From Talinum fruticosum (lineage: Eukaryota > Streptophyta > Magnoliopsida > Caryophyllales > Talinaceae), in the NCBI GenBank assembly GCA_021018815.1, contig JAITYX010000145.1:1-64000 (forward strand): a stretch of 64,000 nt of DNA, given 5' to 3'. The notes beneath the pieces were generated by a model. It was given only the letters and a program-made list of their open reading frames with translations. It was not told the DNA's origin and did no database searches. Numbering within the stretch: the first letter of the stretch is position 1; every line of letters begins with the position of its first letter. Of the stretch, positions 46,714-58,415 are shown piece after piece. Position numbers and translations under genes: made by a program.

Positions 46714-47800
46714 TGAGATGTTTGGTTTCTTTCCTTTATAGAGTTCGTATGGAGTTTTCTTCAAAATGGGTCCGATGAGGCATGCTGTTCGGTGTGTAGT
46801 TTGTTGTGTTGATTGCCTCAGCCGAGAAATAGTAAGCCGGATTGTGTTCAATCATCATTGTTCTTCTTATTTCTTGAAGAGTTTTATTATTTCTCTCCAC
46901 TACCCCATTCTGTTAAGGAGTTCGGGTGTTGAGAAGTTGTCGGAGATATCATTCTTATCGCGAGAACTCTGCAAATTCCGAGTAATCTATCTCCCTTCCA
47001 TGGTCGGTTTGAATTCTTCCGATCCGAGTCCGACACTCTATTTAAATTTTCCTGCAGAGCATGCTTGAACTCTTTAAAAGCTTCATTTTTGTGCTTAAGA
47101 AAACACACCCAAGTAACTCGTAAGTAGTCATTAACAATCACAAGTACATAAGATTTACCTCCGAGACTCTTTACAGGGATTTCACCACATAAATCCATAT
47201 GCAACATTTCAAGCACTTTGGTTGTGGAAAGAGTTTTGTGAGATTTAAAAGATGATCCGACTGTTTCCCTTTTGTGTATGCTTCACAAATTTTATCTTTC
47301 TTAAAAGCACGGTTAGGTAAACCTCTTACTAAACCATGAGATGCAAGCTTTTTTATAGTATGCATGCTAACATGACCTAGTCTATGATGCCATGTCTAAG
47401 AATCATCATACGAGACATGCTTTTAAACAAGATAAATTCTGACTAGGATCGAAAGAGGAATAGTGTAGGTATTACCCGATCTCTTACCCGAGAGCTTAGT
47501 CTCTTTGGTGGTTGCATCAGAAATATAGCAATTTGTCCGAGTGAATCTTACCTCTTGACCTTTGTCACATAATTGAGAAATGCTTGAATAGATTGTACTT
47601 TAATCCCTTGACAAGATAGACTGGGCTGACCATGTTGTCTCCTTTTTCAATATTGCCTACTCCAACTATCTTGTCTTTATTGTCATATCAAAAAGTGACT
47701 TTGCCTCCTTTGTAATCTTCCAACTCGAAAAGAATCTTGAATATCCCGACATGTGGCGTAAACATCCACTGTCTAGGTATCAATGACCTTCGTCCTTTTC
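46714..47800 (-). pseudogene. Sire-A pol, 5' part (PR, IN)
   Basis: Protease near 47740-47790 keeps D-S-G (LDSGC, then LRHMSG). Integrase at 46887-47365 has MHTIKKLASHGLV, a CEAY where C-x2-C is expected, MDLCGEIPVKSLGGKSYVLV, and the second catalytic region reading QTDHGREI, with Asp kept. It joins the 37732 side of the same gene once Sire-B is set aside. Confidence 0.83.
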
Positions 47801-49603
47801 GAGTTACCTGTAAGTCAAAAACACACTAAACCTTCTCACTTCCTCTAATGAACCAAGTAACTCCCTTTACTGTGATCCTTTTTAAGGAAGAAGACACTTG
47901 GGAACCCAGATTTGAATTACTTTGGGTTTGGTCCGATTTTGAGTCTTCCTTTTAAAAAGCTGAGTCCGTGTCTCTTTCTTTTGAAAATCTTTTCTTTTAT
48001 AAATGAGTGGAGAAGGTTTTCTCCTATAAACCGATCTGGGCTCAATCCTCCTATCATTTTTATGAATAGGACCGTGCTCAACCTTCCTAAACTTCACAGT
48101 TCTAGAATCCTTTTTGAAAAGATCCGAGTAGGAATTAGATTCCTCCTCTTTGTTAAAACCAAGTCCTTCCTTTCTAAAGGAGACACATTGAGAGCATAGA
48201 AGCATGTCAAGGTTTCTCTAACCTTGAGTAAATTTCAAAACAAGCTCTTGAGACTCATTGAGCTTTTGTTTTAGACGCTCATTTTCTCTTCCGAGTGTCT
48301 CAAACTCACTCTCATCGGCTTGAGTACTAGTCTTGAGTTCTCTTAGAGTAAGTCTCAGTTTTCCCAATTCATTTTTCAAACCAATGCTCTTAGAAGTGAA
48401 AGACTCAAATTGTTCTTTGAATTGAGGAGAATAAGAATGGGACTTTTCTTCCAAAGTCTAAATATATTTAGCTAAATCAACTTTGGAGAACTTGAGGAAG
48501 CAATTTATCTCCTCGGTGTCCGAATTGTCAAAGTCCGAATTAGATTCAGCTTCCGAGTTTGCTAGTTCCATCGGACACTTTGAGTCGTCGGAATCTTCAT
48601 CTTCTTCAGATGAGTCTTCATCACTCCACGTGGCCATCATAGCCTTCTTCTTTCTGTCCCTCTTTCTCCTTGGGCGAGTCTTTTACTATGTGATCTTTGC
48701 TTGCCACATTCAAAACAACTGGAGTTCTTAGTTAAAGATAACTTTGAAGGGGAGGAATATTTACCTTTTATGTCCTTCTTATCTTTCTTGTAGAACTCTT
48801 TTCCCATTTCTTGTGCTTCATCATTCTTTTGAAGCCTCGAGCAATGAGTGCCATGGGATCTTCTTCGAATCCGAGGAACTCAGATTTTCTCATCCGCTTT
48901 CGAGGCTTTTGGTGCAATGTTCTTTTTGGTGCTGACCTCGACATCCTCTTCCTCCGGATGGATTTCATGGGTAAGTAACTTCCTAATCAACTCGTCTAGC
49001 TTTAGTTGAGAGAGGTTTTAAGCTTTCTCAATGGCTGTCACCTTGGGACCCCATCTTCTCTTAGGTAGACTTCTTAAAATTTTTCTCGCACATTTCTTCA
49101 TTGGAAATCTTTCTACCCAGAGATTTGAGATTGTTTATAATCTTAGTGAAGCATATAAACATCCGAGTGATGTTTTCTTCTAGCTCTATCTTGAATAGCT
49201 CATACTTGTGAAGATATTAACTTATCTTCACTTGTCTCACTTAGCTTGTTCCGTCATATGTGTTGACAAGAGTGTCCCACACATCTTTAGCTGTGTCACA
49301 AGCCGACACTCGTTGTATTCTTCTCGGCTGATGGCATACATCAGAATGATCATTGCTTTAATGTTCTTTCTGCACTTTTCTGACTCTTTAGTGGTGTACT
49401 CGAACTTTACTTTAGGCACGGGTCTTGTATCTTCCATCTTCATTGGATTGTAATTTCCTTCTTGTATGACGTTCCAAACATCTTCATCGTTGTCCAGCAG
49501 AAAGCATTCCATTAGCTTCTTCCAAGTGCACGAAATTTGATCCTTGGATCTTAGGTGGTCTAATGGAAGATCTTCCTTCATCGAATTCTCCGTTGTTCTA
49601 AGC
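47801..49603 (-). pseudogene. Sire-A gag, broken
   Basis: The former start is at 49603 (MA, then a stop, then NNGEFDEGRSSIRPPK). The capsid-like part has SCTWKKLMECFLLDNDEDVW (49237-49581). The zinc knuckle near 48690-48720 keeps CFECGK and HIVKD, but its last Cys codon reads Ser. An acidic patch (SDEDSSEEDEDSDDS, 48458-48640) and a coiled-coil tail (48218-48454, LRLTLRELKTS) follow. Confidence 0.82.
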
Positions 49604-49666
49604 CATCTGATCTTTAGACCTTTGGATTGTTAGATCCTTTCTGAAAGGCTAGGCTTTGATACCAAT

Positions 49667-51110
49667 TGAAGGTTTGCTCTTGGGAGTCTTAATCACCCTA
49701 TAGGGGGTGAATAGGGTGATGAGGAAATTTTAACAAACTTGGAAGATTTAAGCTTGAAAAGAGCACTAAAGACAAGTCCGAGTCTAGATTGGACTTAGAA
49801 AAGTGTAAAATCGGAGATACGTGGAAACCTCCTAGGGTAGAAAACCACGGACAGTGCTAGTCTAAGCACCAAGTCAAATCCACTATTTTGATCCACAAAA
49901 TACAGTAGATCGACTCAACCAAAATTACTCCCTTAAAAAATTCCTTACAGAGTTTTCCTAGACTCGAAACTCACTTATCTGACCTAGTACTTCCTAACTA
50001 AGGTAACCTTTATAGCTAGGAACAGCTGAGCTTAGTTAACACTTACAGCTCGGTCAAGGGACCTTACTCGGAAAGTAAAAAGAGTATGTAACTGATTACA
50101 AGACTTTATAACGCGAAAGTATGAATTAGAAGCGAGGAGTTATAAATAAAATGTGTTTCAATAATAATCCCAGCAATCTTCAAGTCTTGAGAGGTGGCTT
50201 CTATTTATAAATGACTAAGCGGATTAGCCGTTGTGACTAATTTTTGAACAGAAGTCCTTTGTGACCGTTGTAACGACTTTTCCGAGTCGCTTAGAAAAGA
50301 TCCGTTGAGATGGGAACGTTGTGCAACGGCTCTTGACTCCTAAGGGTGTTCCAATCAATTGTATTGTCCGAAAAGTAGGGTGGAAACCACCGTTGAGTTT
50401 AGCGTTGAAGTTTTCCAGCTTTGGAAACAGACAACCCCGACACGGCGTCCGAGCCTTGTTCAAAAGTAGAAAAGCCTTGTCTGCTGGTGATTGACAACTT
50501 GAAGTCGGTTACTTTTGTAATTCAAAAATAAGATGACCTTGTTTCGATAACCTACAAAAGTAAATAATTTTGGTTCTTAAAGTATAAAATACTTTGGTCC
50601 AAGATTAGGCACAAATAATAATTTAGTTAAGATAAGTAAGTGCATAATTATCTCTGGCCTAGAAGAGTGAAATTTTCCGAGTCTAATATTCATTATACTC
50701 AAATTCGATCAGCGTCAATCCTAAGAAAGATCAAGTTGTAAGACTGAAAACATGAGAGTATATGTACTTGATCTGGACAAATAATTCTCAAACAAACATA
50801 CTAACTTAGAAAGATGAATTAATGTTGTAATTCACTTTACTACAAAATATGCAGATCGAACTCAGCTAAGAAGTGTTAGAGATATTATTTGAACATGCGA
50901 TAAATGCGAGTGGTGTCTCGAGTGACTCGAAACATCAATGTGAGAAGATAGAGAAGAATGTGTTTCGAGTCGGTTAGAATCGAATGAAAACTTAAATATG
51001 AGTTTCTATGGTACTCGGAATGACTTGTAATCAAAACTTATAAGGGATGAGGTTTGTACTCGAGTCTTTATGTAGTATTCGAATTATCTATATTCGAGTC
51101 CGAGTCTTCA
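49667..51110 (-). repeat. Sire-A 5' LTR (1,444 bp)
   Basis: TGAAGGTTTGCTC...GAGTCTTCA on the plus strand, bordered by the PBS complement GCTTTGATACCAA (49653-49665) inside and ATAGC outside. A TATA complement TATTTATAAA lies near 50205, with CCGTTG words on either side. Confidence 0.93.
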
Positions 51111-52093
51111 ATAGCCTTCTTCTTCTTTCTATCCTTCTTTCTCTTCGGATAGTCCTTGACTATGTGATCTTTACTCGCCACATTCAAAACAGGCGAGTTC
51201 TTAGTTAAAGATAACTTTGAAGGGGAAGAATATTTACCTTTTCTCGTCCTTCTTATCCTTCTTGTAGAACTTTTCCTTTGGCCTCTTTTCCCACTTCTTA
51301 TGCTTCATCATTCTTTTGAAGCCTCGGGCAATGAGTGCCATTGGATCCTCTTCCGAGTCCGAGGAACTCGGACTTTCCTCTCTACTTTCCGAGGCCTTCG
51401 GCGCAATGTTCTTTTTGGTGCCGACTTCGGCATCCTCTTCTTCCAAGTGAATCTCATGGGTAAGCACCTTCCCAATCAGTTCGTCTTGCTTTAGGTGAGA
51501 GAGGTTCTGAGCTTCCTTGATGGCTATCACCTTGGGACCCCATCTCCTCTTTGGTAAACTTCTCAGAATTTTTCTACACATTTCTTCGTGAGAAATTTTT
51601 CTACCCATAGATTTGAGATTGTTTGTAATCTCGGTGAAGCGAATAAACATCCGAGTGATGTTTTCATCCGGCGTCATCTTGGACAGCTTATATTTGTGAA
51701 GATATCTGGCTTATCTTCGCCTGTTTCACTTGGCTTGTACCTTTTATGTGTTGACCGAGTGTCCCACACATCTTTGGCTGTGTCGCAGCTGAAACTCGTT
51801 GTACTCTTCCGAGCTGATAGCACACATCAAAATTTTCATTGCTTTGAAATTCTTTCCGAACTTTTCGACTCTTTATTTGTGTACTCGAATTTTTCTTTAG
51901 GCACAGCTTCTTGTTCCTTCCATCTTCATTGGGATGTAGTTGCCTTCTAGGATGATGCTCCGGACATCTTTATCGTTGTCCAACAGAAAGCACTCCATCG
52001 GTTTCTTCGAATGCAAGAACTTTGATCCTTTAAACTTTGGTGGTCTAATGGAAGATCTTCCTTCATCGAACTCTCTAATGCTTTGAGCCATCC
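51111..52093 (-). pseudogene. Sire-C gag, N-terminal half
   Basis: ATG at 52091 (MAQSIREFDEGRSSIRPPKF), then KPMECFLLDNDKDV. The long open stretch 51234-51677 (TPDENITRMFIRFTEITNNL, EEMCRKILRSLPKRRWGP) is the best preserved Gag segment in the window. The zinc knuckle near 51160-51200 has CFECGE, a stop, then HIVKDYP (last Cys to Tyr). It is cut by Sire-A at the duplicated ATAGC. Confidence 0.83.
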
Positions 52094-52151
52094 GATCTTT
52101 AGACCTTTGGATTGTTAGATCTTTCTTGAAAGTCTAGGCTTTGATACCAAT

Positions 52152-53629
52152 TGCGGGTTTGCTCTTAGAGAATCCGAGTCACCCTAGAGAGGGGTGAATA
52201 GGGTGATGATGAAATTCGATAGGACTTAGAAACTTTTTCCTTGAAAAGATAAACAGTGAGTCCGAGTCTAGAATGGACTCGAAATATAAACACTCGAAAT
52301 ACATGGAAACGCTCATGGGCCAAAAACCACGGATAATGCTAATCCAAGCACCAAGTCAAATCCAGTATTTTGAATCCTCAAAATACAACAGACTAACTCT
52401 ACCAGAATTGCTCCTTTAGACAATTCCTTATAACGTTTTCCTAGACTCGAAGTTCCCTTATCCGATCTAGTACTTCCCGACTAAGATAACCTTTACAATT
52501 ATGGATAACCGAGCTGAGATAACCTTTACAACTTAGTCAAGGGACCTTGCTGAGAAAGTAAGAGAACTATGTAACTGATTACAAGACTTTACACCTCAAA
52601 AGTAATAATTACAAGTTGGGAGTTGTAAGAAGAAGATTGAGTGAGAAATGCACTAAGAGAATTAGGTAGTGTATTGATCATTGGTTTCAGCAATCTTCAA
52701 GTCTTGTGAAGTGGCTTCTATTTATAGATGACCAAGCAGAATGGCCATTGTGTCTTGGTTTTTAACAGAAGACTTTACTGGTCGTTGTAACGGCTCTTCC
52801 GAGTCACTCGTAAAAGATCTGTTGGGATGTCAACATTGTGCAACGACTCTTGGCTCCAAAAGGTACTCTAGTCATCCGGTGATGTCCGAAAAGCAAAGTG
52901 GAAACCATCGTTGAGCTTACGTTAGAGTTTTCCAATTTTGGAAACAGACAACCATGACACGGTGTCCGAGCCCTGTTCGGAGGTAGATAAAGTTTGTCTC
53001 GCTGGTGATTGATAGCTAGAAGCCGGCTACTTTTGTATTTCAAAAATTAGATAACCTCGTTTGAATAACCTACAAAAGTAAACCACTTTGGTTCTCAAAG
53101 TATAAAATACTTTGGTCCAAAATTAGGCACAGATAATAATTAAATTAAGATAATTAAGTACATAATTATCTTAGGTATAGAAGAGTTGAATTTTCCGAGT
53201 CTAATACTCAATATACTCAAATTTCATCGAGTCAATCCTAAGTATGATCAAGTTAGAAAGAATCAAATCATCGAGTATAACAACTTGATCCGGACAAATA
53301 ATTCTCAAACAATCAAATTGACTTAGAGAAAAGGAATTAACACTCGTAATTCCCTTTGCATTGAGATATGCAATCGAGCTCGGAATAAAAGTGTTAGAAA
53401 AAATATTTGAACATGCGATAGTTCTGAGTGATATCTAAGTGAGTCGAATAATCGGTGTAGAAGATATATAATAATGTGATTTCGAGTCGATCGTAAATGA
53501 ATGAAAACTTATACGAGAGTTTCTATAGTACTCGGAATCACTTGAAATCAAAACTTAGAAGAGATAAGATTTGTACTCGAATATTCATGTGGTACTCGGA
53601 ATGACTTAGAGTTAGAATCCGAGTCTTCA
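52152..53629 (-). repeat. Sire-C 5' LTR (1,478 bp)
   Basis: It starts TGCGGGTTTGC (variant of TGAAGG) after the PBS complement (52138-52150) and ends GAGTCTTCA before ACCAT. The TATA complement CTATTTATAG is at 52718-52727. Confidence 0.92.
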
Positions 53630-54616
53630 ACCATCAAAATGGGACAGAAGAAAGATGAAAAGTTAATGAAGATACAATAGAATATTGAGAAAGGTAAATC
53701 CCGAGGATTTGTGGTACATGAGGACAAATTCCTAAAGAGTTCAAAATTGTTTAGGTATACCTAACTAGGAGGAGATTAAAAAAAAATTTAGATGTTGCTC
53801 ATATGACTTTATCTTCTTTTCGTCCCGAAGGAATGAAAATGTATGTAGAACTTAAGCCAAATTTATCATGGCCTAATATAAAATGAGAAGTTGCACGATA
53901 TGTAAATAAATGTCTTGTATGTCAAAGAATGAAATCGGAACATCAACACCTGTAGGTGAGTTAAAGCCCTTGGAGATTCCAACTTGGAAGTGGGATCCTA
54001 TACTCTTAATTTCCAACGAAAATAAGAAGATAACCTTAATTTGGTTGAACCCTCGTGCAATAACAGTTATCAAGAAATAATTAAAATGGCTCCATTCGAG
54101 GCTCTTTATACGATAAAATGTAGAGCTCTATTATATTCGAGTGATTTAGAAGGAAGTCACAATAGGACCGGAGTTGATCCAGGAAACTACTAAAATAGTT
54201 GGAGTGATACAATAGCATATCAAAGAAACTCTAAGTAGACAAAAAGAACTATGTTGATCAACGAGGGAAGCCTTTAGAGTTTCAAATAGGGGACAGGATC
54301 TTTTAAAAAGTGTCCAACCAAAGGAATCAAAAAGTCGGCATCAAGGGTAAACTAAGCATTGATATATTGGACGATATGAGATTATTGACCTTGAACATCT
54401 CTATAATATTTTTCACATATTCCAACTTCAAAAGTATATGCCCAACCTAACTCATCAGGCTTGAACCAAGTACCAATAACCCAAAATTTATCACATGAGA
54501 AATATCCAGTCTAGATATTGGACCCAAAAATCAAATAACTTCGTACCAAACCATTCCTCCGGTCAAATTTTCATGGTCAAATCATACGTCGACTAAAGAC
54601 ATCCGGGAATTCAGAA
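53630..54616 (+). pseudogene. Gyp-D: integrase and C-terminal part (right half)
   Basis: It continues Gyp-D after the second ACCAT: a decayed HH-C-x2-C domain (53770-53960, with KCLVCQRMKSEHQ), LKPLEIPTWKWDP, and then, after a deletion of most of the catalytic core, MAPFEALYTIKC, GPELIQETTK, YIGRYEIID and ILDPKIK. The end resembles the chromodomain-adjacent tail of chromoviruses. It is truncated where Sire-E begins; no gypsy 3' LTR is seen. Confidence 0.78.
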
Positions 54617-54631
54617 TAAAGACTCAAGTAT

Positions 54632-54633
<2 letters not shown>

Positions 54634-54687
<54 letters not shown>
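54634..54687. repeat. (TC)n microsatellite in the Sire-E LTR stub
   Basis: About 54 bp of TC. Sire-P has only CTCTATCTCTC at the matching LTR position, so the tract expanded within this copy. Confidence 0.95.
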
Positions 54688-54688
<1 letters not shown>

Positions 54689-54884
54689 AGGTTTTGAATT
54701 CAAGTCATTCTCACATCTTAAGAAGCTCATCTTTCAGTTTTCATTACTATCCGACCTACTCGAAAGCATCTCTTAAGTAAAATGTTTATCTCCGGATTTC
54801 GACCTACTCGGATGCAACTCGGATAGTTGTCATGCCTAAATAATTTCACTTGCATAACTTTTTCTTAGCTCTAACTCGAAACAA

Positions 54885-56395
54885 AAGGGTTAGTTTGTTT
54901 CTGTTTTGCAAGTGACTCGAAACAAAAAGGTTATAGGTACATAGACAGTGGATGTTCGGGCCACATGTCTTGGGATTCAAGACTCTTCTTAGAACTTGAG
55001 GACATGAAAAGAGGAAAAATCTTCAAGCAAAGCCAAGATAGTTGGTGTTGGTAGAATTGGTCAAGGAGACAATTCAGTTAGTCCAAGTATATCTTGTCAA
55101 GGGGCTCAAACATAATATTCTGAGTATCTCTCAAGTGTGTGACGAAGGTCAAGAGGTACAGTTTACTCGGACTAACTCGCTTTTTTCGATGTAGCTAAGA
55201 AAGAGACAAAGCTCTTAGGTCCGAGGTCAGGTAACACCTATACTATTTCTCTTTCTTATTCTAATCAAGATTTATCATGTTTAAAAGCTTCATTGAATGA
55301 TGATTCATGAATATGGAATCGTAGATTAGGTCATATTAGTACACATACGAGTCAAGAAACTTGCATCTCATGGGTTAGTCAAAGGACTACCTAACTGTTC
55401 ATTTAAGAAAGATAAAATATGCGATGCATGCACAAAAGGAAAATCATCATTTAAGCAACTCAAGACAATTTCTACATCCAACGTGCTTGAATTGATACAT
55501 ATGGATCTATGAGGTGAAATTCCCGTTAAAAGCTTAGGAGGTAAATCATATATGCTAGTTATTATTGATGATTACTCACGATTTGCTTGGGTTTGTTTTC
55601 TAAAGAACAAGAATGAAGCCTTCAAAGAGTTCACTAATATCTCGTAGGAATGTACAAGTGGAGTATGAGACTCACATCAAGAGAATTCAAACTAACCATG
55701 AAAGGGAGTTTGACTACTCGGAATTTCTAGATTTCCGTGACAAGAATGGCATCGGCCATAACTTCTCAACACCTAGAACTCCTTAACAAAATGGAGTAGT
55801 GGAGAGAAAGAACCATTCTGAAGGACCATGATGGTTGAAAATGATCTACCTTACTATTTCAAGGTTGAGGCAATGAATACAAGTAAACTACAATCTCAAC
55901 AAATGTCGCATTTGACCCATTCTCGAAGAAAACACCCTACAAGCTATATAAAGCGAAGAAAGCCAACATTTCCTACTTCAAACCATTTAGATGTTAATGA
56001 TTTGTGCATAACAATGGTAAGGAACTTCATAAAAAATAAAAATAAAAAAAAACCAATGGTAAGGAACATTTGACCAAATTTGATGTCTGGTCGGATGAAG
56101 GTATTTTTCTTGGTTATTCTTCTCATAGCAAAGCTTATGGAATTTTCAATAAGAGAACAAAAAAGTGGAAAAAGCATCCACATTATCTTTTGTGAGATTG
56201 ATAATGGTAGGATAAGTTAATCCATTTTCTAAGACCTCAAGCTCAATCGAGATAAAGATGACTTAGTGGAAGCCGAGCTCATAATGAACAACAAAAGAAC
56301 CGAGCCAACTAAAAATGAGCAAGTTCAACAACAAGCTCAAACCACTGAAGGACAAGTTGAAGGGAATCAACAACCTGAAGTAGTTATAGGAACCA
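54885..56395 (+). pseudogene. Sire-E pol remnant (PR, IN)
   Basis: Protease RYIDSGCSGHMSWDS (about 54940) keeps D-S-G. Integrase: WNRRLGHIS (first zinc His lost), CDACTKGK, MDL then a stop then GEIPVKSLGGKSYM, and QTNHEREFDYSEF with Asn at the second catalytic Asp. The tail has FDVWSDEGIFLGYSSHSKAY. It ends in Gln/Glu-rich sequence at the insert boundary. Confidence 0.82.
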
Positions 56396-57890
56396 TGGTT
56401 CCCTGGGGGGCCCGAGCTTCCCTACGAATTAGCTGGTTGGTTTTGAAAGTTTTCTTTTTATGTTTTTGAAATGAAAATGATTTTATGGTTTTGAAGATTG
56501 ATTTTAGAAAGTGGGGATGAACCTCTTATTTAGATTTTCGAATTTTATGAATCAAGTTAAAATGAATTAAATCAGATTGAGTGGCGGTTTTATTAATTAT
56601 TTTATTTTAGAAAGTATTTTTGAAATCCCGGGATATTATTTCTTAACTGAAAAATAAAGAAAACTAGGGTTTGTTGAATCTTCCGTGGGGCTTTCGGGAC
56701 AAACTAGTGTGAAAACATCGGTTTGGACCCAATCCTCACCTACTAACCACTCGGTGCTAGCTTTCGCCAAGCATCTAGTGGTTGACGAGCGCCAAGCAAG
56801 GGGCCACGATTGACGTACGAAACATATGGATAAGCCCTTCCATTCCGCCCGTCAAACATAAGCATGCAACATGTGATACGGAATTAAAAGCAACCAAAAC
56901 ATGATAATGAAAGCAGTAAAGGCAGATATGAAAAGCAATAAAGAAAGTAAAAAGGAAAAAGAAAAGAAAAGGCAAAAGAAAAGAAAGCGAAACTACAAAG
57001 ATTACATCGGGCGGGGAGGAATTAAAAACGATACAACTTTTTCTCTACAATACGGAAAGTAATAAAACATAAAATAAATAATCATCATGAAGGTCGAATT
57101 GGTGCCCTCAGGTTGTCCCACCTGTTAACTGGATCTCGGATCCGGACCTCGTTGATGCGACGGTGGTGATTTGAGGAGGCTTTTTGTAAGTTTTTTTAAG
57201 GTGAATATAAAAGATGTATGGAGAGTTGGAAAGATCAGTTGAAAGGAGACCAAGAGATCGGAATAATAGAATACTTAGTAGCTCATAGTCACGATTCAAC
57301 GGTGTAATGTTTAAGCTTGAGAAATTCAGCCTATTATTTAGCTGCGTGACACTAAGGATTAAGCCATTCTGGTTACTTTTTGAAAGCGTGATGTATAGGA
57401 AAAGCCACATGTAAAATGAGAGCCTAAGCTATCTATTTATAGGCAAAGGCTAGGTCACAAAATGACCTATGGTTTGGATTCAACCAGCTATCCAAAGCTA
57501 ACCTCGAACCAACCGCAAAATCATAAAAAATCGAGGCATAAAATAAAGGGATAGAACCGGATCCCGTGGTTGGCGGCGCCGGCCATACGGTGCCATTTTG
57601 GGTCATCCACCCTTTTTCGTGTTGTAACAGGATTCTTAGGCAAAATGCAGCGTTTTTGAGAGGAACGGGCTTAAGTGCGAGACTCGAAGGGACTAAGAAT
57701 TTTTTTTATTTTGATGCACATAAAGAATGCAAAACAATATGTAATGATGCTTATGACTTAACTTGGGATGATTTTATGATTTGGCTAATGCCTAATTGGA
57801 ATGCGTAATCGGAATGCATAAATGATTGTTCCTAATTGAAGATGGATTTATTTTGATGCACATAAATTATTGCCTATTACATGTTCCGAG
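56396..57890. other. Unclassified ~1.5-kb insert replacing RT/RNase H of Sire-E
   Basis: It differs from the Sire family in composition and lacks CTCGG words. The left edge is CCATGGTTCCCTGGGGGGCC. A purine-rich stretch covers 56930-57000. TTATTTTGATGCACATAAA occurs twice (about 57705 and 57849). The minus frame 57108-57410 has no family motif. It may be a fragment of another LTR element; I could not place it. Confidence 0.5.
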
Positions 57891-58108
57891 AGAATAGCTA
57901 GTGGTTCAGCTTGAAATATCATGAAACCGAGCTGCAATTATTAAGTTTCGAGTATGTTCTTAGCACCTCGGACCCTCTACTGAGTCGGACTTAGTGATGA
58001 GAAAAATGGACATTAAAATTTTGAGAACAACTCTAATTCTATAGAGAATCTTGGAAATGTTTTCAAAAATTTCTATTTCTTTCTTTAGCAAGCAAACAAT
58101 CAAGAAAC

Positions 58109-58240
58109 TAGCCATTGGAAGGTAACAATTTCAAGAAGTAACCGTTAGACACTCGGAACGCCAAATGGACAGACTAGCCGTTACTCAGTAAACCGAGTCA
58201 TTAAGGGTTTTGTTCCTTGAGAGCTCTTGATTTATAAATA
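58109..58240 (+). promoter_or_regulatory. Putative internal ORF3 promoter of Sire-E
   Basis: TAGCCATTGGA (58109-58119, one change from MSA) and TAACCGTTAGA (58139-58149; complement TCTAACGGTTA is a perfect MSA match), with starts 30 bp apart. A third, weaker TAGCCGTTACT is near 58175. TATAAATA is at 58233-58240 and a CT-rich leader runs to the ATG at 58416. Confidence 0.5.
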
Positions 58241-58415
58241 GCATCTATTCACTTTGCTATTTTCTCGTCTCTTACTTTCATCTCTCGAACTCGGAATTCT
58301 CACTCGGACACTCTTTTATACTCAAATTTTCTACTCTCACTTCTCTACTCTCTTAATCTTTATTCTCACTCATTCAATCCTTCTCTCCCAAGTTAAACTC
58401 TCTCTTTCTCTCAAC

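Larger units (their letters stand above)
31606..51110 (-). mobile_element. Sire-A: Sirevirus-like element, both LTRs, split by Sire-B
   Basis: Reverse orientation inside Sire-C gag. The duplication ATAGC is at 31601-31605 and 51111-51115. Order leftwards: 5' LTR 49667-51110, PBS 49653-49665, gag, pol, ORF3, PPT and 3' LTR 31606-33122. Sire-B interrupts the integrase region. Its own length is about 10.5 kb. Confidence 0.93.
23429..53629 (-). mobile_element. Sire-C: Sirevirus-like element, both LTRs, split by Sire-A
   Basis: Reverse orientation: 3' LTR 23429-24912, PPT, ORF3, pol, gag, PBS and 5' LTR 52152-53629. The duplication ACCAT occurs at 23424-23428 and 53630-53634 with gypsy integrase/RNase H sequence outside, so it inserted in Gyp-D. 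Its gag is interrupted at 31605/51111 by Sire-A. Without Sire-A it would be about 10.7 kb. A plastid DNA piece lies in its 3' region. Confidence 0.92.

Noticed and set aside
49653..49665. Possible tRNA gene fragment
   Set aside because: GCTTTGATACCAA is the complement of the LTR-retrotransposon PBS next to an LTR end; no cloverleaf around it.
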